From Flavobacteriaceae bacterium (GTDB lineage Bacteria; Bacteroidota; Bacteroidia; Flavobacteriales; Flavobacteriaceae), in the NCBI GenBank assembly GCA_015489265.1, contig WFZY01000086.1, forward strand, positions 1-6,751: a stretch of 6,751 nt of DNA. The letters run 5' to 3'. Positions within the stretch are counted from its first letter, which is position 1, and each line of letters starts with the position of its first letter. Below, piece after piece: positions 1 through 6,595 of the stretch. A model generated the notes under the pieces. That model searched no databases. It had not been told where the DNA came from and worked only from the letters and a program-made list of their open reading frames with translations. The translations under genes were made by a program, and so were the position numbers.

Positions 1-1494
1 GTAGAAAAAGCACCTGCTGCTCCGGCTAACGATGAATGCGCCGGTGCTATAGATTTAACCGTTTATGATTATGGTGCTTCTGCCGGAAATGAAACGCTCG
101 GTGATACATCATTTGCCACGGATAGCAATATGCATCCCAGCTGTGATGATACCGGTACAAATTTAGACCTATGGTACACTTTTACTATTCCTGCCGGAGA
201 AACCAGTGTTATTGTTAAAACCGGAGGAGCTAATGGTGACCAAATTGAAGCTGCACTATATGACAGTTGCGGTGGAACAGAAATAGATTGTCAAAATAAT
301 AGTTCCAGTAAAATTTTCTCAGGTTTAACATCCGGAACAACCTATACGCTTCAAGTATGGCATGATGATTTTAATGCCGGTGAATTTAATATTGCTGTAG
401 AAAAAGTGCCTTCAGCTATTCCAGCTAATGACGATTGTGATAATGCCGAAAGTTTAACGGTTAATCCTGATGATATGTGTGGGGTTGTAACTCATGGAAC
501 TACTGTTAATGCAACAGCATCATCGCAACCGGATGATGTAACCGGAACACCTAATAATGATGTTTGGTACACCTTTGTTGCTACTAATACTACTCATATA
601 ATCAAGTTGATTAATGTCACGGCTATTATTGGAAGTTCTACCGATATGGGTATGGGTTTGTATGATGGCACTAATGGATGTGCTAATTTGAGTTTGGTTC
701 AAGACAGTGATCCAAACACGATGATAGCAAGTGGTTTGGCAGTAGGAACAACCTATTATTTAAGAGTTTATGGTTGGTCGTCCTCAATAAACGGTCAAGA
801 ATTTGATGTTTGCGTAGGCACACCGCCACCACCGCCTGCCAATGATGACTGTGCCAATGCTATGGCTTTGACAGTAACTAATTCTTGCTCGCCTGTAACT
901 GCAACTAACTTTAGCGCTTCAGATTCCGGAGTGTCAGATCCTGGTTGTGCCAGCTATTCAGGTGGTGATGTTTGGTTTAGTTTCCAAGTTCCAACGTCTG
1001 GAAATGCTATTGCTGAAACGTCCGCAATAACCGGTAGTGATTTACATGATACCGGTATGGCAGTTTATGAAGGAAGTTGCGGTAGTCTCAATTTAATAGA
1101 ATGTGATGATGATGGTGGTGATGGACTTTTCTCTCAAGTTAGTGTGAGCGGAAGAACTCCGGGTGAAACTTTATATGTCAGAGTTTGGGAATATGGCAAT
1201 AATAGTTTTGGTCCTTTTGGTATTTGTGTTTATGATTCCTCAGTTTCTGTTGCTGAAAATGACATTAAAGGTTTAAAATTTTATCCCAATCCTGTGTCAA
1301 ATATTTTAAATATTCAAGCTAAACAAAATATTCAAGCTGTATATATTTATAATATTAGTGGTCAGGAAGTTATGAAAATACAACCGAATGTAACCAAACA
1401 ACAAGTAGATATGAGCCACTTAACCAATGGTATGTACTTTGTCAAAGTTCAAGTCAATGGTCAAATGACTGCCTTCAAAGTTGTGAAAAAATAG
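1..1494 (+). CDS. Modular secreted protein with C-terminal T9SS type A sorting domain (5' end missing)
   Basis: The frame is open from base 1 to the TAG at 1492-1494, so 497 residues are visible and the true start lies upstream; the internal ATG at 130 sits mid-module and is not the start. Three beta-rich modules of about 130-138 residues each begin with PAND(D/E)C..A..LTV (residues 8, 141 and 279). Each contains an aromatic DLWYTF/DVWYTF/DVWFSF strand, a YD/YEG..CG-type strand and a TYxLxV or LYVRV strand. Paired cysteines suit an extracytoplasmic protein. A Pro-rich linker precedes module 3. From about residue 424, FYPNPVSN, YIYNISGQEV, LTNGMYFVKV and the Lys-rich end VVKK are the hallmarks of the T9SS type A sorting domain. 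By family knowledge this directs export through the outer membrane and attachment to the surface or release. No enzymatic domain is visible, so adhesion or a scaffold or carbohydrate-related role is possible, and the catalytic part, if any, would be upstream. Confidence is high for T9SS cargo and low for function. Confidence 0.85.
   Translation, partial: VEKAPAAPANDECAGAIDLTVYDYGASAGNETLGDTSFATDSNMHPSCDDTGTNLDLWYTFTIPAGETSVIVKTGGANGDQIEAALYDSCGGTEIDCQNNSSSKIFSGLTSGTTYTLQVWHDDFNAGEFNIAVEKVPSAIPANDDCDNAESLTVNPDDMCGVVTHGTTVNATASSQPDDVTGTPNNDVWYTFVATNTTHIIKLINVTAIIGSSTDMGMGLYDGTNGCANLSLVQDSDPNTMIASGLAVGTTYYLRVYGWSSSINGQEFDVCVGTPPPPPANDDCANAMALTVTNSCSPVTATNFSASDSGVSDPGCASYSGGDVWFSFQVPTSGNAIAETSAITGSDLHDTGMAVYEGSCGSLNLIECDDDGGDGLFSQVSVSGRTPGETLYVRVWEYGNNSFGPFGICVYDSSVSVAENDIKGLKFYPNPVSNILNIQAKQNIQAVYIYNISGQEVMKIQPNVTKQQVDMSHLTNGMYFVKVQVNGQMTAFKVVKK
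22..1236 (+). repeat. Three tandem protein modules within the T9SS cargo gene
   Basis: Module starts at bases 22, 421 and 835 share the coded signature PAND(D/E)C followed by an A..LTV strand; the spacings are 399 and 414 bases. The copies have diverged in DNA, but the linkers before modules 1 and 2 still share the ten bases gtagaaaaag (bases 1-10 and 397-406), encoding VEK. Because module 1 is preceded by the same VEK linker that ends a module at 397, at least one more module probably lies upstream. The fold resembles the PPC-like or jelly-roll beta-sandwich repeats common in Bacteroidota secreted proteins, but I cannot assign a family from sequence alone. Confidence 0.8.
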
Positions 1495-1517
1495 TGATTC
1501 TTTTCATATTCTAAATT

Positions 1518-1547
1518 AAAAAAGCCCCGAATTTTCGGGGCTTTTTT
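1518..1547. terminator. Bidirectional intrinsic terminator between convergent genes
   Basis: A seven-base-pair stem GCCCCGA (1524-1530) / TCGGGGC (1535-1541) has a four-base loop. It is flanked by A6 (1518-1523) and T6 (1542-1547), so it gives a hairpin plus U-tract on either strand. It lies 23 bases after the stop of the plus-strand gene and 17 bases after the stop of the minus-strand gene, so it can serve both. Confidence 0.9.
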
Positions 1548-1564
1548 ATAGAATTAATGTGAAT

Positions 1565-1981
1565 CTATTTTTCAAATGATTTAAAAATGCGGGCACTTGA
1601 TCGTCCCGGAGCTTTAACATCTATATCTAAAAAATATCCAAAAGGAGTTTGCCAAACCTCATAATCGGTATTTTTTAAACGTTCTTCAACGCTATCAAAT
1701 AAAGTTTTGGTTATTTCAGGAGTGGCTTTACTCATAGATAAATGAGCAAAAGAATGTAAAATGATATGGTTTGTATCATTTTTTTTAGCAGCCCATTTTA
1801 AACTTTTAACCAATTTTGTTTCATAGTATTTCGGGTCATCTTCATCTGCTTTTTCCATTTGTATAAAAGCCACTAAAACATCATTGAATATTTGACTTTC
1901 GGTAAAATCAGGAAAATCCTGTAAAGTTTTAACTTGTGGTTTGTAAGCAAATTGGTCACAATAAATCATTAATAGTTTCAT
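1565..1981 (-). CDS. Stand-alone threonyl-tRNA synthetase editing-domain-like protein (archaeal type)
   Basis: The 138-residue protein opens with MKLLMIYCDQFAYKP, has a central LVAFIQMEKADEDDP segment, then HSFAHLS (residues 76-82) and QTPFGYF (111-117), and ends in a Lys-rich helix. This order matches the N-terminal editing domain of archaeal ThrRS, a D-aminoacyl-tRNA-deacylase-like fold that hydrolyses Ser-tRNA(Thr). The length equals one such domain; no synthetase core or anticodon-binding domain is attached. The His of FAHLS is kept (H80). The Tyr-Lys pair that follows PFGY in the archaeal enzyme reads Phe-Leu here (F117, L118), and the expected Glu position is Arg131, so catalysis may be altered or lost. 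The ATG at 1981 aligns with the domain's usual start; no Shine-Dalgarno sequence or good promoter is visible. It lies 215 bases downstream of the HD gene on the same strand, and co-transcription is possible but unproven. Family membership is fairly certain; activity is not. Confidence 0.75.
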   Translation of the reverse strand: MKLLMIYCDQFAYKPQVKTLQDFPDFTESQIFNDVLVAFIQMEKADEDDPKYYETKLVKSLKWAAKKNDTNHIILHSFAHLSMSKATPEITKTLFDSVEERLKNTDYEVWQTPFGYFLDIDVKAPGRSSARIFKSFEK

Positions 1982-1993
1982 TATTATATGTTT

Positions 1994-2017
1994 ATTTGGT
2001 TAATCGTTTATTTGATG
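1994..2017 (-). repeat. A/T-rich 24-base box, copy 1 (upstream of the editing-domain gene)
   Basis: Read on the minus strand, this box matches bases 2898-2921 of the plus strand at 22 of 24 positions, with 13 consecutive identities (CGATTAACCAAAT). It ends 12 bases before the ATG of the minus-strand gene. It may be a regulatory element or a member of the low-complexity ATTAACC-type intergenic words; the sequence alone does not decide. Confidence 0.4.
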
Positions 2018-2044
2018 AATTGAGGAATTGAAAATTATATGCAG

Positions 2045-2075
2045 CTGTCATTTCGAACCTAGTGAGAAATCTTAC
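2045..2075. repeat. REP-like intergenic hairpin repeat of Bacteroidota type
   Basis: CTGTCATTTCGA followed by AGTGAGAAATCTTA resembles a short repeat I recall as common between genes in Bacteroidota. It is symmetric: ATTTC (2050-2054) pairs with GAAAT (2066-2070), AC (2057-2058) pairs with GT (2062-2063), and between them GA (2055-2056) faces GA (2064-2065), a tandem G-A mismatch. The loop is CTA. Only one copy lies in the window, so the repeat status rests on recall and shape. A pair of inverted ten-base words, AATTGAAAAT (2026-2035) and ATTTTCAATT (2143-2152), flanks it loosely. The rest of this 215-base gap is A/T-rich and holds nothing else I can name. Confidence 0.5.
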
Positions 2076-2196
2076 GACACAATCTACATTTATTTTTTAA
2101 CATCTCTACATCTCATTTCTTATTATTAATTATCCATTCCTGATTTTCAATTATCAATTAAAATGCTTTTTTTCTTATCTCATATCCCTTATCAAA

Positions 2197-2850
2197 TTAG
2201 ATATTCCACTCTTTATAAAATTGTTCTAAAAATTGTAACATAAACCGGTGTCTGTCTTCGGCTATTTGTTTACCGGTTGGTGTATTCATCATATCTTTTA
2301 ACTTGAGCAATTTCTCGTAGAAATGATTAATAGTAGTCGTGTTACCTTTCTTATAAGTTTCCTTGTCCATTTTAAGGTTGGGCTTCAATTCAGGGTCATA
2401 AATAGGATTATTTTTGTAACCTCCGTATATGAAAGCTCTAGCAATTCCTATAGCGCCAATAGCATCAAGGCGGTCAGCATCTTGAATGATTTGCAATTCC
2501 AAACTTGTAAATTGTTGTCCTTCCAAAGAATTTTTAAAAGAGATGTTTTCTATAATTTTAACAATATGTTCAATGTCATCTTCCGAAACTTGTTGTTCGG
2601 ATAAAAATTTACGGGCAATTTGCGGTCCAATCGTTTCATCGCCGTTGTGGAATTTAGCATCTGCAATATCATGAAGCAAAGCCCCTAATTTAATAATCAA
2701 CATATTACCACCTTCTTTTTCGGCAATTTTTTCTGACAATTTTAAGACGCGTAGAATATGCCAATAATCATGTCCGGCTTCCGCTTTTTCAAGTTTTTGT
2801 TTGACAAATTTTTTAGTGTTTTCAATAATATTTGAATTGACATTATTCAT
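2197..2850 (-). CDS. HD-domain phosphohydrolase, YedJ/YpgQ-like
   Basis: With the ATG at 2850 the protein has 217 residues. The metal-binding HD pattern is complete: H31 in GHDYWHILRV, H60-D61 in ALLHDIAD, and an Asp in QDADRLDAIGAIGIARAF (residues 123-140). Downstream come YGG, TTINHFYEKLLKLKDMMNT and AEDRHRFMLQFLEQFY, the C-terminal helices typical of this subfamily. Length and motif order match E. coli YedJ and B. subtilis YpgQ; as I recall, YpgQ is a metal-dependent nucleoside triphosphate pyrophosphohydrolase, so a cytoplasmic role in nucleotide-pool cleaning is likely but inferred. The frame stays open to a TTG at 2877, but a TACTTTTG promoter element (2865-2872) lies inside that extension and the added residues (MFTFVKNKI) look like leader sequence, so ATG 2850 is the better start. 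The gene diverges from nifJ. Confidence is high for the family and moderate for the substrate. Confidence 0.85.
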   Translation of the reverse strand: MNNVNSNIIENTKKFVKQKLEKAEAGHDYWHILRVLKLSEKIAEKEGGNMLIIKLGALLHDIADAKFHNGDETIGPQIARKFLSEQQVSEDDIEHIVKIIENISFKNSLEGQQFTSLELQIIQDADRLDAIGAIGIARAFIYGGYKNNPIYDPELKPNLKMDKETYKKGNTTTINHFYEKLLKLKDMMNTPTGKQIAEDRHRFMLQFLEQFYKEWNI

Positions 2851-2864
2851 AATTTTGTTTTTAA

Positions 2865-2872
2865 CAAAAGTA
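2865..2872 (-). promoter_or_regulatory. -7 promoter element for the HD gene
   Basis: On the minus strand these bases read TACTTTTG, a full match to the Bacteroidota -7 consensus TAnnTTTG, 14 bases before ATG 2850. No TTG is found at the usual -33 distance, so the call rests on the -7 element and its placement. Transcription from it would start within a few bases of the ATG and give a very short leader. Confidence 0.6.
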
Positions 2873-2894
2873 AACAATATCCTTCAAACTATTT

Positions 2895-2927
2895 AATCAT
2901 CAATTAACCGATTAACCAAATCATCAA
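2895..2927. repeat. Nested direct repeats in the divergent intergenic region, including box copy 2
   Basis: AATCATCAA occurs at 2895-2903 and again at 2919-2927, 24 bases apart. Between them ATTAACC occurs twice (2903-2909 and 2911-2917). The block contains the 2898-2921 copy of the 24-base box also present, inverted, at 1994-2017. It lies between the HD gene promoter and the nifJ promoter, where an operator could act on both, but the words are A/T-rich and may be simple-sequence drift. Elsewhere in this 202-base gap, GTAAATTT appears twice at an 11-base step (2939-2946 and 2950-2957). Confidence 0.4.
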
Positions 2928-2979
2928 AAATAACAATCGTAAATTTAAAGTAAATTTTTATAAATAGCGTCTAAAATCA

Positions 2980-3009
2980 TTTGATAAGAAAAATAGTTTC
3001 ATACCTTTG
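2980..3009 (+). promoter_or_regulatory. Promoter of nifJ (Bacteroidota sigma-A type)
   Basis: TTTG (2980-2983) and TACCTTTG (3002-3009) are separated by 18 bases, a near-ideal fit to the Bacteroidota housekeeping promoter (TTTG at -33, TAnnTTTG at -7). Transcription would begin near 3014-3016, leaving a leader of roughly 40 bases that is A-rich and without Shine-Dalgarno pairing, as is usual in this phylum. Confidence 0.85.
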
Positions 3010-3052
3010 TGTGTTTCAATAAAAAGTTTAATCAAAACAAAAATAAAATATT

Positions 3053-6000
3053 ATGGCAAAACAATTTCCTAAATTCATAGGAGACGCTAATGAAGCGGTA
3101 GCCAGAGTAGCACATAAGATCAATGAAGTCTGTGCTATCTACCCCATTACGCCGTCATCTCCCATGGGCGAACATGCTGATGCATTAAGTGCCAAAGGAG
3201 AAAAAAATATTTGGGGCGAAATACCCCGTGTGATAGAGATGCAAAGTGAAGGAGGTGCCTCAGGGGCGGTTCACGGCTCTTTACAAGGTGGTGCTTTAAC
3301 GACAACTTTTACAGCTTCGCAAGGGTTGTTGTTAATGATTCCTAATATGTATAAAATAGCCGGTGAATTATTACCGACCGTATTTCATATTGCTGCACGT
3401 ACCGTTGCAACACATGCATTATCTATTTTTGGTGATCATTCTGATGTAATGGCCACACGACAAACAGGATTTGCCATGTTGTTTGGCGGCTCTGTTCAAG
3501 AAGCGCAAGATATGGCATTATTGGCACAAGTAGCTTCGTTAAACACTCGTGTACCATTCTTAAATGTTTTTGATGGTTTTAGAACCTCACACGAAATTCA
3601 AAAGATAGATGCCATTCCGGATGAAATTTTGAAAGAAATGATTCCTGAGGAAAAGGTCATGGAACACAAAGTCAGAGCATTAGACCCTGATAAGCCCAAA
3701 TTAAGAGGTTCTTCTCAAAATCCGGATGTTTTCTTTCAAAACAGAGAACGTGCTAATCCGTTTTATGAAAAAGTACCGGCTGTTGTTAAAGAAACATTTG
3801 ACAAGTTTTATGAATTAACCGGTCGTCGTTACGAGTTATATCAATATTACGGTGCGCCCGATGCCGAAAAAATGATTATCATTATGGGTTCGGGTATGGG
3901 GGCTGCTTTGGAAACCGTAGAAGAATTAAACAAACGTGGTGAAAAAGTAGGTGTATTGGTCGTCCGTATGTACCGACCTTTCTCTATCAAAGACTTTATC
4001 GATGCTATCCCCGAAACAGTTAAAAAAATTGCTGTTTTGGACCGAACCAAAGAATCCGGAAGTATAGGCGAACCATTGTACATGGATACCGTTAATGCTT
4101 TTGTAGAGTCGGGTAGAGCCATGCCTAAAATTGTCGGTGGACGTTACGGCTTATCTTCCAAAGAGTTTAATCCGGCTATGGTAAAAGGTATTTTTGATGA
4201 GTTAGGCAAAGACCAACCTAAAAATCACTTTACAGTCGGTATTGTTGATGATGTAAGCTTTACCAGCATTGATAAAGATGAAACTTTCAAAGTCAAAAAC
4301 AATAACAAGAGCTTTTTATTTTTCGGTTTAGGTTCTGACGGTACTGTAAGTGCCAATAAAAACTCTATCAAAATTATCGGTCAAACCACTGATAATTATG
4401 TTCAAGGTTATTTTGTTTACGATAGTAAAAAAGCCGGAGCGCGAACAGTTTCACATTTACGTTTCGGACCGGACCCTATTCAATCCACTTATTTGATTGA
4501 TGAAGCAGATTTTATAGCCATTCATCAATTTGATTTTGTTCAAAAATACAATTTTGTAAAAAATGTTAAAAAAGGTGGTACTTTATTATTAAACTCGCCT
4601 TTTACGGCTGATGAAATTTGGGACCAATTACCTATCGAAATACAAAAAGAGATTATAGATCGTGAAGTTAACTTTTATGTGGTAGATGCATCTCGTGTCG
4701 CTTTTGAAGCCAAATTAGGTCGTAGAACCAATACGGTTTTACAAACTTGTTTCTTTGCTATTTCCGGTATTTTACCGCAAGATGAAGCCATTGAAAAAAT
4801 CAAAAATGCTATCGTTAAATCTTACTCGCACAAAGGTGATGCGATAGTTCAAATGAACTTTAATGCAGTTGATAAAGCTTTAGAATATTTGCAAGAAGTA
4901 AAATATCCGAAGCAAGTTACCAGTGACCGTCATCTTGAAAGTGTCATGCACGAAGATGCGCCTGAATATGTTTTAGATGTTTTAGGTAAAATTTATGCCG
5001 GTGAAGGCGATTCATTGCCGGTTAGTGCATTTGAACCGGATGGAACCTTCCCGTTAGGTACTTCAAAATATGAAAAATCGAACATTGCCGATTTCGTCCC
5101 GACTTGGGATGATACGGAATTATGTACCCAATGTAATAAATGTGTACACATTTGTCCGCATGCTGCCATTCGTTCTAAAATAATAGATGTTGAAGCTTTG
5201 GCTGATGCACCGGAAGATTTCAGAACCACTAAAATAAAAGGTCGTTATGAGGGCGTTGATACTTATGTTTTACAAGTTGACCCTGAACATTGTACCGGTT
5301 GTACACTTTGTGTAGCTGTTTGTCCGGCTGAAAGCAAAGTAGAACCCGGATTTAAAGCTATTAATATGCATCCGCGTTTAGAAGTGCAACCTGTAGAACA
5401 AAAATTATGGGATTACTTTGTGGATCTGCCTTGGTATGACCGTAAAAAATTGAAATTGAGTACGGTTAAAAATGTCCAATTCTTAGAACCCTTATTTGAA
5501 TATTCCGGTGCTTGTCCGGGTTGTGGTGAAACGCCTTATATCAAAGAAGTAACCCAATTGTACGGTGACAGTTCATTGATTGCTAACGCTACGGGTTGTT
5601 CATCAATTTATGGTGGTAACTTGCCAACCACACCATATACAACAAACGATAGAGGACAAGGACCTGCTTGGGCTAACTCTTTGTTTGAAGATAATGCCGA
5701 ATATGGTTTGGGTATGCGATTGGCATTGACTGAAAAGCAAAAAACCGCTCGTACCTTGTTAAAACGCTTTGAAGATGTCGTTGGTAGTGATTTGGTTGAA
5801 GCTATTTTGAATAATCCTGAAGCTGATGAAACTCAAAAAGAACAACAACTGGATTATATCAAACAAGTACGTGAAGCTATTAAAGATATCAATACTGATG
5901 ATGCCAGACGTTTGATGGTTTTAGCTGACGATTTGCGTAAAAAATACATTTGGATATTTGGTGGTGACGGTTGGGCTTATGATATTGGTTATGGTGGTTT

Positions 6001-6577
6001 AGACCATGCCATTGCCAGTGGAGAGAATATCAATATTCTGGTTTTAGATACCGAAGTTTATTCTAATACCGGTGGTCAAGCTTCCAAAGCAACACCTTTG
6101 GCTGCCAGTGCCAAATTCCAAGTAGCCGGTAAAGCTATTCCTAAAAAAGATATTGCTTTACAAGCAGTAGCTTACGGCAATGTTTATGTGGCTCAAGTGG
6201 CGTCAGGTGCTAAAGATCAGCAAACATTGAAAGCCATCAAAGAAGCGGCGGAATATGACGGTCCTTCTATTATTATCGCTTATTCTCATTGTATTGAGCA
6301 CGGTTATGATATGGGTGATGGTGCCAATCACCAAGATTTGGCTGTCAAATCAGGTTATTGGCCTTTATTTAGATATGATCCACGTAAACCGGCAGGAAAA
6401 CGCTTCCAATTAGACAGTAAAGCACCTTCAATTCCTGTTACGGAATTGATTGAAAAAGAAGCACGTTTTGCAAGGGTTAAAAAAGCCAATCCCGAACGTG
6501 CTAAAATGTTGGAAGGTATGTTGCAAGATGAAATCAACAGCCGTTGGGAACGATTGGAATTATTGTCTAAACTGTAA
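3053..6577 (+). CDS. nifJ: Pyruvate:ferredoxin (flavodoxin) oxidoreductase, single-chain
   Basis: This enzyme oxidatively decarboxylates pyruvate with CoA to acetyl-CoA and CO2 and passes electrons to ferredoxin or flavodoxin in the cytoplasm. All domains of the fused homodimeric form are present in 1174 residues, the size I recall for E. coli YdbK and close to NifJ. In order: the N-terminal pyrimidine-binding domain with YPITPSSPMGE (30-40), E66 and R116; the CoA-binding domain II (about 260-390); the gamma-type domain III (about 420-620); and the EKR region. Then come two [4Fe-4S] ferredoxin motifs (C691, 694, 697, 701 and C747, 750, 753, 757). The TPP-diphosphate domain follows, with GDGWAYDIGYGG (971-982) and N1005. 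C821, C824, C849 and C1080 fit the third cluster. No key residue is missing. The C-terminal oxygen-protecting extension of the Desulfovibrio enzyme is absent. The start is the ATG at 3053, about 30 residues before YPITP as in relatives. It appears monocistronic, with its own promoter and terminator. Confidence 0.97.
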   Translation: MAKQFPKFIGDANEAVARVAHKINEVCAIYPITPSSPMGEHADALSAKGEKNIWGEIPRVIEMQSEGGASGAVHGSLQGGALTTTFTASQGLLLMIPNMYKIAGELLPTVFHIAARTVATHALSIFGDHSDVMATRQTGFAMLFGGSVQEAQDMALLAQVASLNTRVPFLNVFDGFRTSHEIQKIDAIPDEILKEMIPEEKVMEHKVRALDPDKPKLRGSSQNPDVFFQNRERANPFYEKVPAVVKETFDKFYELTGRRYELYQYYGAPDAEKMIIIMGSGMGAALETVEELNKRGEKVGVLVVRMYRPFSIKDFIDAIPETVKKIAVLDRTKESGSIGEPLYMDTVNAFVESGRAMPKIVGGRYGLSSKEFNPAMVKGIFDELGKDQPKNHFTVGIVDDVSFTSIDKDETFKVKNNNKSFLFFGLGSDGTVSANKNSIKIIGQTTDNYVQGYFVYDSKKAGARTVSHLRFGPDPIQSTYLIDEADFIAIHQFDFVQKYNFVKNVKKGGTLLLNSPFTADEIWDQLPIEIQKEIIDREVNFYVVDASRVAFEAKLGRRTNTVLQTCFFAISGILPQDEAIEKIKNAIVKSYSHKGDAIVQMNFNAVDKALEYLQEVKYPKQVTSDRHLESVMHEDAPEYVLDVLGKIYAGEGDSLPVSAFEPDGTFPLGTSKYEKSNIADFVPTWDDTELCTQCNKCVHICPHAAIRSKIIDVEALADAPEDFRTTKIKGRYEGVDTYVLQVDPEHCTGCTLCVAVCPAESKVEPGFKAINMHPRLEVQPVEQKLWDYFVDLPWYDRKKLKLSTVKNVQFLEPLFEYSGACPGCGETPYIKEVTQLYGDSSLIANATGCSSIYGGNLPTTPYTTNDRGQGPAWANSLFEDNAEYGLGMRLALTEKQKTARTLLKRFEDVVGSDLVEAILNNPEADETQKEQQLDYIKQVREAIKDINTDDARRLMVLADDLRKKYIWIFGGDGWAYDIGYGGLDHAIASGENINILVLDTEVYSNTGGQASKATPLAASAKFQVAGKAIPKKDIALQAVAYGNVYVAQVASGAKDQQTLKAIKEAAEYDGPSIIIAYSHCIEHGYDMGDGANHQDLAVKSGYWPLFRYDPRKPAGKRFQLDSKAPSIPVTELIEKEARFARVKKANPERAKMLEGMLQDEINSRWERLELLSKL

Positions 6578-6595
6578 TTGATAATAAAATGATTG

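Noticed and set aside
520..702. Minus-strand 60-codon ORF within the secreted-protein gene
   Set aside because: The plus-strand frame encodes a clear repeat module; the antisense translation is low complexity and unrecognised.
22..1236. Tandem repeats as a possible CRISPR array or satellite
   Set aside because: The repeat unit is about 400 bases, protein-coding and diverged at DNA level; it is a domain duplication.
1982..2196. Possible small gene or structured RNA in the gap between the two minus-strand genes
   Set aside because: No ORF with a credible start, no G/C-rich structured RNA and no terminator were seen; only the hairpin repeat and A/T-rich words are present.
2323..2674. Overlapping plus-strand ORFs opposite the HD gene
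   Set aside because: They lie antisense to a gene with intact HD motifs, have no recognisable domain or promoter, and are best explained as shadow frames.
3847..4122. Minus-strand ORF of 91 codons inside nifJ, with similar ones at 4993-5229 and 6355-6537
   Set aside because: They are antisense to highly conserved oxidoreductase coding sequence, with no family resemblance or start signals.
5726..5950. Apparent helical insertion in the TPP domain of nifJ (residues about 892-966)
   Set aside because: A helical linker between the ATGC segment and the GDGWAYDIG motif is normal in this enzyme family, and the total length is typical.
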